A stretch of DNA of 64,000 nucleotides from Nilaparvata lugens (GCF_014356525.2 NC_052508.1:39841113-39905112); one strand, 5' to 3'. Counted from the first letter of the stretch, positions 45,377 to 57,883 are shown. Translations and numbers: made by a program. The notes: a model not told the origin generated them from the letters alone.

Positions 45377-46936
45377 GGAAGATATATGTTATTTCAGCAA
45401 ATCAAATCCTAATCTGAACATGAAACATGAATGATTCATCTTAGAATTGATATGAGGAAAATATAATCAATTTTATAAGCTAAAAAATTGATAAATGAAT
45501 AGTTTGTTTACCGGAGTAAGTGCAATGAAATTAAGAGGCTGCTTTAGCTATTTAAAAGAATTTAGATAGAAGCAACTATTAAAGGAAGTAGAAAATAACG
45601 AAAATCTGGAATTGAGACTTCCATGAATGATGACAATGATTTTGCTGAAGTATAAGACTTACGATTTCGCCGTTTGGGTATGCAACCCGCCCAACAGACG
45701 TGCCACTATGTCTGCCTACCAGCGCCGTTCCATCAGTGCAATAGTCAGAGGTAAATTGTATCATAGTAATGGGTCTGCTAACTCCAATACACAGAGTATG
45801 AGATGACATAACATGAATGATGTTTGAAGATAGGTGAGTTATAGAAAGGTGATAAAGGCGATGAGTTATGCAAAGGAAGGTAGGTGATATACACATACAA
45901 ATCATGCGCCATTCAATTATATCGAATATAAGTGTTGGAGAGAAAAGTGTTATGGTACTGTATATCAACTTTCCAAATACAGTTCTCCAGAAAGTACGTA
46001 TTTGCAATAAAGTCAGAATCTATTATTTTGTAAATAGAATATACAGTGCAATAAATTCAGATTATTCAACATTCAGAATGCAATTCTATAAGATTGAATA
46101 CAATGACATTTTATGAATAAACTCAATATTTTCAGAGATCTGAAACTCCTAATGGAAGAGTCAAGAGAAACTCATAAGAATAGACAGTAATTACCAGGAT
46201 GATTAATGAGCGAACTTAATTCGACTGCTAGTGGTTCAACGGACTCCATTGAATGATATTACACAGTACGGTCTATCGCTCCCGCACCAAGGCAGCTTGT
46301 CTAATTAATTGAGTTTTTCTCCAACTTGTTCCAATCAATTAGAAGTATGAGGTTGAATATCTCACTACATTATCCGAAAAAGAATGGAGTTCATCACTTG
46401 ACAGGCGATTACAATAACGATTATTGAAAAGAAACTCAAAATTAGATGGATCTTTTCAGTTTCGGAAATTATTGAAGTGGAGAGTTTGACAATAATTTCT
46501 GAACATCATAGAGCAAAATAAAGACAGTATTCTTCTTGAGGGAGAAGAAACAGTCGATCAATATGCGTTCAACTTGAACGATATTGATTGGAAATTATAG
46601 CTTAATTTGAACAGTGTCATTCACACTCATAATTTAATGAGTTGCTTCTCAAAATTTTTAGTTCATCCAGTGGCTGGGAAACGATATTTTCTGATTACTT
46701 CCAAGTTACTCAAGAAATTATCTTATAATTTTGAATGTTAAATAATAAATGAGTGTTGGAGAAGATAAGATAGGGTAGGTAGAATAGGATAGCCTCTCTG
46801 TGGATTTACAGAATAAAATGAATATTTAATTATGTATAAATAAGATACAGATGCTTTTATCATTGATTACTATTGTAGATATTTTCAAAGGATAGCATCA
46901 AGTAACTAACAGAGGCACTAAAAGGCATTGAGTGAA
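45377..46936. other. Spacer, possible extra exon or none
   Basis: A plus-strand frame of 82 codons (45868-46116) and a minus-strand frame of 142 codons (46007-45579) overlap; neither has a recognisable domain. A CGCCGTTTGGGTATGCAACCC patch at 45668-45690 is GC-richer. No repeat match seen. Confidence 0.35.
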
Positions 46937-47052
46937 AGAGCGGAATCAAGTGAGGCCCGGTCTCAAGACAGATTAATTTTAATTGCTCTTGAGACGGATC
47001 TGAACGTGAATGGGGAAACCTGGTTTCGTCTTGAGGCCAAAACACCCGCTCT
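46937..47052. repeat. Nested GC-rich hairpin
   Basis: Outer arms AGAGCGG (46937) and CCGCTCT (47046), an inner perfect 9-bp pair GTCTCAAGA (46960-46968) / TCTTGAGAC (46987-46995), and a further GTCTTGAGGCC at 47028 that can pair with GGCC-CTCAAGAC sequence. It shares TGAGGCCCGGTC with 48361. Confidence 0.6.
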
Positions 47053-48318
47053 TCCCCCTCTGCCATATTTTCTACCCTCGGTCAACACGTTTTGCACGTG
47101 TTATGGATAGCAAAATTATTCTAAAAATCGATTTCTTGAAAAATCGATTATCGAAAAAAAGAAATCGATTTCACAAAAAATCGATTTTTTGAGAGAGTCG
47201 ATATTCATTTTTCATCCCCACTTGTGCCTCAGTGTGAGTAGGAGAAAGTTAACAGTCACAATAAAAACCGGTTTCTTCAGGAAACGAATACTGCATTGAT
47301 CATCCCCTAGTTTCACTTCAGAGTGAGCGGAATAGTCGAGGAATCAACACATCCCCCAAGCAGTAGGGTCAGTGTGTGTAGTAGTGTGGTGTTTTTGGAG
47401 TGTGGCATCAAATTCGGCTGAATAAATTATCTGTTGAGGCTGGTATGATAATATATGTTGATAATATCATATTCCTATTTTCATATTATAATATTCCTAT
47501 TATCATAGTTGTAGTTGATCAAATGAAATGAGATAAAAATTAGATTTCGTATTTTCCTCTCTGTTCAAATATGGTAATAATGATATGATCAACCAAGATA
47601 ATAGAAATATTACTGTGTAATACCTGTCTAGTCCTGTCCTAGTAGTGCTAAAAAAGCTTCAGGGTTGAAGGATTGAAGGAAATTCAACTTTTATGATAAA
47701 ATTGATAACATCGCGAAGATTTGTTTTTCTTTTGAATATAACTTCTCCCAGAATCATGGGGCATTGTAATGTGTAACAATTTTATATCAAATTAACGGAG
47801 AGAATGTCTCCTTTCTATTGGTGTCTGGATGATTTTTATACGACCCATAATATTTTTTTAATTAATGATTATGTTCGTCAACATCGATACATTTCGAGCA
47901 GAAAACATTAAATTTTCGTCATGCTTGAAACTTTTCTGTTTTGAAAGATAAGTGGGTGGTGAAAGCAAGAAAGTTTCACAGAATTATTTTGAAATTATTT
48001 TCAATTGTCAAAAGTAGTCGGAAGGTCGTATTTTGGTCTCCAAGGAATTTTAAAGTAAGGAGAGCGTCTGCATGGTATGTATTGTGTACCAAATTGTATG
48101 CTAAAGGCTGGTAATTTACAAAATATTTGACTAAATTATTTCAAACGCAAGCAGCTGATTGCCTCTAGAAAGGCTGTAATGAAACACTGCTTGGATTATT
48201 CGAGGCGAGGTTGTCATTTGCACTATTTATAATCATGTTGCATTCAGTTGCTGAATTTTTCAAGCGTTCTGTATTTAATAGAGCTACCGCGCTACTGGAT
48301 ACGGTACTGGATACGCAA
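47053..48318. other. Gene-free stretch
   Basis: A run of AATCGATTT motifs lies at 47126-47200 (five ATCGATT in 75 bases). Otherwise nothing recognised. Confidence 0.45.
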
Positions 48319-48420
48319 CGGCCCAAAGGCCGATCGGTACGTGAGTGGGGAGACCGCCATTGAGGCCCGGTCATAAGACCGATCGAAACGAGTCCGGGCC
48401 TTAAGACCGATCGAAACGTG
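48319..48420. repeat. Short direct repeats each led by a small hairpin
   Basis: Three phrases of the form stem-loop-stem then ATCG-A-CG: CGGCC-caaa-GGCCG then ATCGGTACG (48319), CGGTC-ataa-GACCG then ATCGAAACG (48368), and CGGGCC-ttaa-GACCG then ATCGAAACG (48395; one mismatch in the stem). Confidence 0.6.
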
Positions 48421-49570
48421 TATGGTAGGCCTTATAAAGATAGTGTTCAATACACAAAGTAGTGATGCTGTAGAACCAGAGTACAAAATAACATTATATA
48501 CTCTCTTGAACTCGTATTTCTACTTTTTAAGACACCCTTAAGCTTTTACCATGATGTGTACTGTAGTGAAGAAACAATTGGATAAGAGAGGTATATAAAC
48601 ATTGATATACGTACTACTACATCTCAACTGAGCATTTGAATGCCAATTTCTAGGAAACATTTCATTGTACCATACGCATAAACTATAATGAAAATTTCAT
48701 TCCACAGCAAATGGAGAGAATGTCACTTGAAGTGAAGATTAAGCTTACGAGTAATCTTGAGAGTGCTGAATAATATTGCAGTGTTTGTTGAATGAGGTCG
48801 CAAAACGGGATAAAACCGACGAAATGTATTGTGTAAAGACGGCTGGAATAATGAAGAGCTGTGAGAGCATCATAAAAGTTCAGCAGCACAGCTGGAAATT
48901 ATTTCTCTCTACAAGACTTATAATCTAGGGATCTCTCTATGTAATGGAATCCTCAAAGTTTTCATGTTTCTCAAATTGTTTGCTTGTTTGATATACACCC
49001 ACGACAGATTGAATAGTCTTAGTGCGTTCACCAGTTGAACACACTCACTCAACCTTCAGCTTCTGAGTTACAATCCATCGAATATGAAAACAGATTTTTC
49101 GCCAAACTGCACAGAAAGCAGCTGTTTTCCAGTCCCTACATAGATCTGAAATCCATTGTTTGCAGACGACTCTCGTCTGACGTCAGAACAGGTTTCTTTC
49201 CGGCCTAGACCGGAAAGAGTACCCTTTCCAGTCACTAACATGGAACTAAGAAAGGTGATCAAAAAACAGCTGATCAAAAAACTTTTCATTATTTGTGTTC
49301 ATTATTCAATAATTAAAACATTTTTAATAATATCATCTTATTGTCATTTGAGAGGATAAAAAAATAAACTCAACCTCCCACATAATTGAGCATAATCTTC
49401 TAGGTTATTTAGACAAATCAGAATAAAAAAAATACTTGGACAATTTCCTGATATTCAGATTACCTCAGATTTGCTAGAGCTATCACCTTCCACTTCTGCT
49501 TTCGGAAGTGCTTAGTAAACAACTATTCTCATATATATTGTTTATTTTTCTGTGTGGCGAAAAATAGCGT
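48421..49570. other. Gene-free stretch with one short hairpin
   Basis: Perfect 9-bp stem TCTTTCCGG/CCGGAAAGA around CCTAGA at 49193-49216. A 73-codon minus frame with a hydrophobic start (49289-49068) overlaps this hairpin; see the rejected list. Confidence 0.4.
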
Positions 49571-49688
49571 TCGCACCACGAGCAAAAATGTTTTCCGGCT
49601 CTCAATCTTTTCTAGTCCTCGGCCTACGGCCTCGGACTTGAAACCCGATTTCGAGCCGGAAAAGTCTCATTTTCTGCTCTAGGTGCGA
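49571..49688. repeat. Long imperfect GC-rich hairpin
   Basis: Arms TCGCACC-CGAGCAAAAATG-TTTTCCGGCTC (49571-49603) and its imperfect reverse complement (49653-49688) enclose an inner palindrome AGTCC-GGCC-tac-GGCC-GGACT (49614-49638). A small foldback element or MITE is likely. Confidence 0.65.
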
Positions 49689-50281
49689 AATATACTATTT
49701 ATCCTCTACACACTAGGAGTAGAAGATAGCTACTTTTATGTTGAGACAATGAATAGATTTTGAAGCTTCTATTTGGAGTTTTATTTCAAAAGTGAAATGT
49801 TAAAAAAGAGATTGAAAGTAGCTTGTGTCCTTTTCCATGGATCAATAGTGAAATATTCTATAACTCTATATAAATATTATATTTTCTATATAGAAAATTC
49901 TTGAATACCTTGTTTGAAAAGATTGTAGAAGGAACCATACAGGGATGATATCGTGTATGTATACATTATTCAAGATATCATAGACATGTTGGAGCACCAG
50001 CAGTGAGAACACGTTTCTGTACCTGGAAGCAAAATAATATGATATTATGAATCATTTTGGTAAATCATCAAATATGATAATTATTATGGATCATTTTGAT
50101 GATTTACATAAAAAATAATAATAATTATTAAGCATCATCATATTCACTTCAAGGTTAGGTTTATTAATTGAGGTTTAATTAAGGTTAGGTTTATTTATTT
50201 CTCGGCCTTCCTACGTATCTTTTTCAAGTAGGCCTATACTACTTATGAACTTCAAGTGACATTCGCCCAGTGGAGTTCTAT
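49689..50281. other. Gene-free AT-rich stretch
   Basis: Short direct repeats (GATTTAC / AAATCATCAA at 50060-50120; AAGGTTAGGTTTATT twice near 50152 and 50182). No gene. Confidence 0.45.
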
Positions 50282-50530
50282 TTAAAACATGCACCAGATG
50301 CGTCTATTTTGTAGAATTGTTTCATGCAGAGGAGCAACTGATAAAAGCTGTCTTACATCAGTATTTCTGATTCTATCAAATCTAGTGCAGTCAGATACAC
50401 TCCTTGAAAATCTCCTTTCTGCAGCTTGAATTCGACTGTCCATTTTCCATGTGTGAATACAATTCTCACTTCCATATAGGCGAGTTAGAACATCAATAGT
50501 AATATAGAACTTCATTCTAGTTTTGTGCCT
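50282..50530 (-). pseudogene. LINE C-terminal fragment, minus strand
   Basis: The end region of a LINE ORF2 protein: LTRLYGSENCIHTWKM, SRIQAAERRFSRSVSDC, RFDRIRNTDVRQLLSV and ETILQNRRIW. It is the same block as at 34010-34331 but from a different element. It is cut upstream by copy C of the microsatellite-carrying repeat and stops at 50282. Confidence 0.75.
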
Positions 50531-50534
50531 TGTT

Positions 50535-50655
50535 ACTTTCCTTGCCCTATTACCATAGGTAAGGAAAGTATTGCTTTCCGAAAAATTAAGGTACCCCAAT
50601 TTCCAAATTTCTATACGTCCAAAAAAGTGGTTTTTGGGTATTGGTCTGAATGTGT

Positions 50656-50706
<51 letters not shown>

Positions 50707-51333
50707 ACGATATCTCATCTCTCAATTAACGGAATAACTTGAAATTCGGAACTTAAGGTCCTGACACTATAAGGATCCGACACGAACAATTTCAATCTTG
50801 CATTTGATTGAGATGGTGGCTAAAATGGCGAAAAATGTTGTCAGAAACAGGGTTTTTCGCGATTTCCTCAAAAACTGCTCCAACAATTTTGATCAAATTT
50901 ATACCTAATATAGTCATTGATGAGTTCTATCAACTGCCACAAGTCCCATATCTATAAAAAAAAACTCCGCCACCTCTATCCAAAGTTCGATTTTAGATTT
51001 CCAATTATCAGGTCTCAGATATAATTGAAACGAAAAATTTCGAGTGGAAAAAATTGAGCATGGAAATCTCTTCAATTAATGTCCAGTAACATTTTCACCT
51101 AAAATTGAAAATAAGCTCGGAATTTGAGAAAATGTGATGGCAAACGGTTGGCAACTGTTGATTCTATTGAATCATTCACTATGGAGAGATAGCAGACCTC
51201 GTGTGTCTCCAGCGTCATTGTCCTGTCACCAACTTGCTCAGATCTTGGAATAGTAGACTTGAGATGCGCGTAAACACTAGCGTCAGATTTTCATAACGGC
51301 AAGGAAAGTTGTGTGAGTGCGCCACACCAGATT
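50535..51333 (-). mobile_element. Microsatellite-carrying repeat, copy C
   Basis: Reverse-oriented, nearly full-length (799 bp), with the same edges as copy B (ACTTTCCTTGCCCTATTACC at 50535; GCGCCACACCAGATT at 51333) and a TG tract at the corresponding position. Copy D follows with only a few bases between. Confidence 0.8.
50651..50703. repeat. (TG)n microsatellite inside copy C
   Basis: TG run with one interruption near 50657; complement of the CA tracts in copies A and B. Confidence 0.95.
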
Positions 51334-51337
51334 TTTA

Positions 51338-51445
51338 ACTTTCCTTGCCCTATCACCTTAGGTAAGGAAAGTATTGCTATCCGAAAAAAATTAAAATTCT
51401 ATACGTTTTGAGTTCCCCTGAGTCCAAAAAAGTGGTTTTCGGGTA

Positions 51446-51531
<86 letters not shown>

Positions 51532-51559
51532 GTGTGTGTGTGTGGTGTGTGTGTGTGTG
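51338..51559 (-). mobile_element. Microsatellite-carrying repeat, copy D, truncated
   Basis: Starts at the same ACTTTCCTTGCCCTAT edge and ends with the TG tract; the remaining ~580 bases of the element are missing. A head-to-tail neighbour of copy C. Confidence 0.75.
51448..51559. repeat. (TG)n microsatellite inside copy D
   Basis: The longest TG tract of the window, more than 100 bases with two small interruptions near its right end. Confidence 0.95.
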
Positions 51560-54500
51560 AACCAATTTCATTTCCCTTTATTTACATGAGCATTATCACA
51601 GTGAGACAAAATATAAAAAATGTTTCATTCTGTTCAACTTGTAGGTGGCTGAAATAATTAGTTTGTCACGGCCAAGATCGTCCTACCGGTTACTGCTTGT
51701 CGTTACGCTAGATAACACACATTTCCGCTTACATTTCTAATAGTGGTGTACCGGGAATGCCGAAGTCTGGAAGACACAGAATCTGATAGAAGTCACGACT
51801 TGGAGACCGTCAGAGTTGATAATTTGAATTTCCTCCGCCTAGACTGTCAACTTCCCCTTCTGTCATAATGATTCCCCCCCCCAAGGCATTGTCAACAACT
51901 TCAACTCCCCCCCCTTTCTACCCAGGATTGCTACAGACCACACAATCACCTGGGAATGTATCACTCACTCTCCAGGGTCCTGATGTCATCAAGTTATCAG
52001 GCCTTTAGAAATGCTCAACATTGTCTACTCACGTACACGATTCTGACTTGCATATAAACAACTTGATCAGTTATCACGCCTACACATGATATTTATTCTC
52101 AGAAATTTGAATAGTTGTAGAAGTGAATGGCTTGTCAACTTAATTTCACCTCAACTGCAGAGAAAGAACGCTGGAACAACAACAACCCCATTCAACATCA
52201 TCTTACAAAACCTTTCATCATTTCATAAGCCTGATAATACTTATCAAACTTATAGAAAATGAATTCAAATCAATCAATCACATACAGCTAACAAACCACA
52301 TACAAATTATATGAATTTCGTTCTTTTACTTCACTAAGAAAACAATAATTGAAAGTATTATAAATTAAAAATACCTATAGGCCTACCAAAGATTTTATAT
52401 AATATATTGTTATAATATACATGGTATACTGTTATCAATATTATAGTCTGCCTTTAAACTGAACCGATTAAACAGTTTCCGGTGTGAAATATCGTCTGAA
52501 ATAAATTTGTTTGTTTCATATACTTAGAAACTCGATTTGGCTCAGCTCAGCCCCTCCTTGAGTAGATTGTACTCGTATAATACTCCTGATTTATGAATTA
52601 TGTTGAAAGCCTAGTATAAATTGAAGAGATTTACTCTGGACGTAGAGATAAGAATTGAACAATCTAATATTTGCAAGGTCTTTTCCTTATAAGACTGATT
52701 TAGTATCTTTGAAACACAAAATGACGTTTTTCCTGCTAGTCACTGACCCGTGAAGTTTGATTATCTCCAATCATCTGAATACTGATTTCCAATGTGGTGG
52801 ATTAAAATCATCACTGAAAATAAATCATCATATAAAAATTGTTGCCTAGCTTACGAGTATAACACGAGTAAGGACTTAGTACCTACGCAATATTGAATGT
52901 TAAGCTAAAGAAATGGTTCAACCAAAGATATATTAGATATGTTATCAAATAATTCAGGTAATACAAGAGACGTGCTCTGTGAACTCCTGTGAAAAGGGTG
53001 ACGGCTTCAGACCATTTCCACTAACTGAGAGTGACAGTTCTGAACTTCAGAATCATTTCCCGGTGGAAACTGACCGGTCCATTCATTCCTTATCACCAAC
53101 AACCTTCGAGATCACGAAGAGTTCATTTTCAGCAATGAAGTGGAATTATTAAAGAGACATTATTTTTTTAAAGGAGTATTGGCAATTCTTGGCATAACGA
53201 TTTATATTAAGGAGGAGAAACCCAAAAGGAATAATTTTTGTGAGACTAAACCCTTGAGAAGGAGTAGAATGTATATAAGCTAAGAAATTCAACAATTGAA
53301 GTTTCAGGAAAACAGAAAAGCAATTAGATTGAAATGGTATTCATTTGAACATTGTAGTAGATTATGAGATTTATATAACAAGAATAATCTACAAGAATGC
53401 AGTGTATTTCTCATTTATTAGCTTGTAGCTAATAAGCTAATTTATTCAGACTACTAGCCTATTTCATGAGACTAGTTCCTTAAAAAAATACTGAGATGAT
53501 TCTGGATTGTGCATTGGTCAGTGTTCATAAAATACAATTAAATCACTTATCAAAATAAAGTTTTGTTACAAAATCGATTACTATCGAGAATAGGCGTTTT
53601 GCTGATGTGGTATCCATTAGCAGAACATATATTATGGTATTGTGTATTTATAATGTAATAACGGGGAATAAAAACATTTTTCTATTATATTCTGGTATGC
53701 TAATGGATACATCAGCATAGCAACCATACACTGTAATTTCCAAATGTTAGTAAAAACATCAGGAGAAGAATGTTTTATGGAAAAGGCTGGAGATAAAGGA
53801 TTGAATCAACAGCTATGAAGCGTGCATCAGAGAATAGAAGAAGAGAGGCCAAAATCAGTAAAGGAAAATGAAGGAGAGGTACATGAAGAATGAAATTGAA
53901 TAACGGAGCGATATGAACCGAGTTGCTTGGCCGTAATCCGGTTTTATTCCACCAGCGCCCGTCAGAAACTCCAAAATGTCGAGATGAAACATGTAACAAA
54001 GTAACAGAGATAGTAGAAGACTGATAGTGGAAGAATTTTTACTGAACACTCAAGACAAGATACGGTTCATTTGCTTTTCTACTGGCGTAGGCTACTCTGC
54101 TTCAGTAGTTCCTATTGAGTCTCCAGGGTAAAACTTTTCAAATCGTGACTTTTTCTCATACAAGCTCTGAATGGCTGAGTAAACTTGTGATAATAACGTT
54201 TGAAAAGATTCAGTATTAAATAGTGACAAAAAAGTTGAGCTTTTAGGACCAGTATTCAGTCTTTAGATATTCACGTCCAAAAAAGTTCAAGTAAAAGAAC
54301 GAAATTTCCTATCAGAATAAAATAAAATTAAAAATGGAGAAGCAAACGAAGTAGGAGAGTTGATGCAAATAAGGTAATATCGTAAGTAGCCTATTGTGTA
54401 TCGTGTATCAAAAGGTTTAATAGTTTTTCATAGTTCCTCACCATAACATACTTGAATGAATTTATTTATTAAAACAGCATGTCAATATATTGTTTCGGAA

Positions 54501-55478
54501 CACACTCAAAGCTTCAAGTCCTTTCATCACTTATCACCAACCATCATCATCATCACCTCTCTATTACAGACGCACACGTCGAATCATCCTCATGAAAATA
54601 TACTTGTATTACAAGTTTATTTCACAGTAAATTTGAATAATTGCTCAATCTTTTGGCATTGCAGATAAATAGTACACTAGGAAGAGATAAAGATCAGAAG
54701 TGTTCTGGGAGGTCGTAGTTATCGAAATAGTTCGACAGACCAGAAATAACTAGAGCAGTTTGATTGAAGAGTACAATAATAGAAGGCATGCGTCGGTTGA
54801 TTGATGGTTGGAGGAGCAAAAGCCAAGTGACCTGTGGCCATGCGATTCGATTGACCCCTTCACCGCAACCAAATTGCTGCCTGCTCCAACAAATTCAATT
54901 GCAGGCAAAGAATAAAGGAATAATAAAGATGATTGGAGAGAGAAAGAGACAGGAAAACAACTGAGGAAGAAAGAGGGAGCAGGAGAAGAGAATGCGATAT
55001 ACCAAAAGAGAGAACAAGAGACAAAAACGGACAAAAACGTGAGAGGAGTGAGAGATGTTGAAGATGTGATAGAGACAGAGCCGATAGACAAGAGACAAAA
55101 ACGTTAATGTTGGAAGCCATTAGACAAAAAGAAATGTTCAGTGAAATTATTAACAAAAAGATCCTCGCTGATACAATTTAATCATCGGAATAAAGATTTT
55201 GCTTTTAAGAACTCTGAATCAACAAATGATTATTCAATTTGAAATGCATTATAGTTTTTACAGGAAACTAAATTTTCATGTTGAAAAAACTGGGAATGAT
55301 TAAACTCAAAGAGTAAAAAAACTAAACTCAAATTGCAATTACCGTAACTTGAATAATATTAACAACTCTACTGGATTGTTTACAGAAATGTGGAGCTTAT
55401 CCTGTTTAACAGTCAATCTATTACAGTGAGCTGCTTGAGAAACTTTCGAATTTGACATTTTCAAGGAAACAATGATTA
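51560..55478. other. Long gene-free stretch
   Basis: About 3.9 kb. Contains two runs of C (51869-51882 and 51908-51917) and a purine-rich tract with GAGAGAAAGAGACAGG phrases at 54930-55090 whose complement gives spurious Ser/Leu frames. A 74-codon and a 64-codon minus frame at 53775-54049 overlap each other without motifs. Nothing assigned. Confidence 0.45.
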
Positions 55479-55874
55479 TTATGAATGATTAATTGCATTC
55501 GTACTGAAGGTAACAACTGAATTGTCAATGAAAGCTGATAAATTATTTGATAACATTTTAAATACTTTCAAGTACTTTGTTAGAGCTTCTTCGAAAGTAT
55601 TTGAGAATACCACTTCCTTATTTTTAACTAGTTTCCCACAAACACTTCCACAATTCACAGAATTATTGATAATGTTGAAAGTAACATACCGTACCGTTTT
55701 TGGAACATGAGTCACATTTACAAGTTTCCAAGATATAATCAATCTTGTTAATAAATGATGATTTGAAACGATATAATATGAATTCGTATCAAAATCATCA
55801 TTCCTTTGAACTTTAACTTCAACAACACTTTCCTGCAGACAAAGTAATGTAGGTATATTAAAGACAACAAACAT
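55479..55874 (-). CDS. Putative terminal exon of an unknown, possibly secreted, protein
   Basis: A minus-strand frame with an excellent 3' splice site: ACTTTGTCTGCAG at 55845-55833 followed by GAA at 55832. From there 117 codons run to TAA at 55479, with protein-like composition: RNDDFDTNSYYIVSNHHLL, IISWKLVNVTHVPKTVRYV, two Cys in NCGSVCGKL, and helical FEEALTKYLKVFKMLSNNL. Alternatively translation starts at the ATG at 55874, giving a 131-residue product whose first residues (MFVVFNIPTLLCL) could be a short signal peptide; the listed span covers this option. No family recognised and no upstream exon found with confidence. The plus-strand frame inside is much shorter. Confidence 0.4.
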   Translation of the reverse strand: MFVVFNIPTLLCLQESVVEVKVQRNDDFDTNSYYIVSNHHLLTRLIISWKLVNVTHVPKTVRYVTFNIINNSVNCGSVCGKLVKNKEVVFSNTFEEALTKYLKVFKMLSNNLSAFIDNSVVTFSTNAINHS

Positions 55875-57781
55875 TCCCCTTCGTTCAATCAGAAGCGATA
55901 GTAGATGTAGATCGACTTTACAAAATGAATGTAATTTATGTCTTTTGTTCGGCGACTGAAACTCAGACTACGCCCTGCCCTGTCTACGCAGTGGCAGTGA
56001 CGTTGACTGAATACACCGTGGGTCTCACTTCGTTTTCATTCATTCATGTTTCCTGTCTAGTTAATATCACCTTATTTCTCTTCTAATTCATGTTACCATG
56101 CTAGTGACATTTTTTATCGCATTATTTCACCTACCTGTTCACATATTGCGACTGCTTTGATGATAGAGTATAAAATACGTTATCGCTTTGATTACATAAT
56201 AATTGTTGTAGAAGTGAATGAACCGTGTCTCAATGGCAACTGTAGCATTGAAATGTTAGCTTTCAGATTTGAAGACAGATTGTGTTTCTTGAAGCATATT
56301 AGTTTCGATCGATAAGATTTTTATTAAAGATCTATCTATAAAGTACTAGTGAAAACGTTACTGTAAAAAATAACAATTTTCTGCTGTTCTAATAATTGAT
56401 AAAATAATTGGAGATTTATATATTACATCAGATACATTGGATGCTTCAAGAATTATGGAATTTGATGTAATACGGAGTGTATCAAACAAAATTGTATTAC
56501 ATTAGTTGGACAGTAAATAACTGGTATCCTATGTACAATTTTGTTAGAATAACATTTAGTAGTAGCTCTTATTTGAAAGACGTGAGTCTCATTTCCATTG
56601 AATGAATTCAATTTATAAAGTCCACTTCGGGAAATTTTTCTTTGGATTGAATTTGTTAAGTGACAATGGAGCCCATCAAATTACAATGTAGTAGGACAAC
56701 AGTAATATTCAGACAACAGTAAATTAGAAGTTTCCAATAACTATTTCTCTTTACCAATTTTCATGTTCAATGTTTACCTTAACCTTCTAGCTTTAGTCAA
56801 CTTGAAAATGTGATCGGTGTGGTCACGAAATCATGGTCGTGTACCAAATAAAGCAGTGTAGAATTCGACAACAGATTTGTGTTTTTATTCAATAATGTAG
56901 TATATGTTGTATAATAATGTAGTAGGAGTTAGTTAGTAGTCCATCGTTAAATAGTCCAGTCACTATATACATTGGTGCATGCAATTTATATTGTAGTTCT
57001 GATTTTTTAATATATTATTTGGGTTCATAAGAGAAGTCCAGAATCATGCAAAATTTCCTTGTGCTAGATACAGAGTGGCCCAAGAACCTCGTATTTTCGG
57101 CTCATTTTCCAGTTTTCAGCTATTTCTGCCAAATCTCGTAATCAGACAGAAAAATTTGCTCTTGCTTTTTCTATATCAAGTTATAAAATTCTGAATAAAA
57201 TGGAATCGTTTGGAACTCTCTATCTCCAATGAGTACTGAGTTATGATTTTTCAAAAATGAGTGAAATTTGAAGAAAAAATCAATTTTGATGAATTTTAGA
57301 TTTTGATCAACAATATCTTCCGATTGTTACCATTTAGATGCATAATTCAAAATCACTGGGCGTATTTTTGTGCTCTACAATCTGAGATCAGGTAGAGCGC
57401 TCTATCTCATATAGATTTCCAGGTACACCTGACAACAATGCTCCTTGTATTGTGAAAAACACCTAATTTTCAGCTTCAACCATCATCACCAAACTACATA
57501 GTCTTCACATTGATATTTCGCACAATGACATAAGTTCATAACATTATGTTCTAAGAGAATCAATTGTTTCAATTGTTTTATGTGTTAGTATTGTTGTATG
57601 TAAATATGTTTGAATAGCTTATGCTTGTAAACTACAGCTGTAGAAAGTCAACTTTTTCTTTCTTGTATTGTGTCTATTGTTGTAATGACTCCTCCTCTAA
57701 ACACGGACTTGATCCATATTAGAGGGAGTAATTTTCAGGGAATATATTGTAAAATGAACTTTCTAGAAATAAATTGAATTT
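55875..57781. other. Gene-free stretch, partly repeat-like
   Basis: 57068-57450 starts TACAGAGTGGCCCAAGAACC and reads like an interspersed repeat of the TACAG-type seen at 25090, but no partner end was found. The rest is unassigned. Confidence 0.35.
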
Positions 57782-57883
57782 GAATCACCCGTTAGATGCA
57801 CTTCATTTCAGTATTTCCTAGTGGAGAGGCGCGCTTAAGGACACCTCAAGGATCAAAATTTCAAACACTTATAACTTCTGACA
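57782..57883 (+). repeat. Direct repeat R, copy 1
   Basis: GAATCACCCGTTAGATGCA to AAACACTTAT recurs at 59297-59387 with about 85 percent identity by eye and a small deletion. Confidence 0.7.

Noticed and set aside
45579..46007. 142-codon minus-strand frame
   Set aside because: No motif, no start context, and a plus-strand frame over the same DNA is about as likely; not enough to call.
49068..49289. Small secreted protein (73 codons, signal-like start) on the minus strand
   Set aside because: The frame runs through a GC-rich hairpin of a repeat type and has no splice or conservation support.
54750..55156. Ser/Leu-rich minus-strand frames of 98-113 codons
   Set aside because: Complement of a purine-rich low-complexity tract; three overlapping frames are open, as expected from composition.
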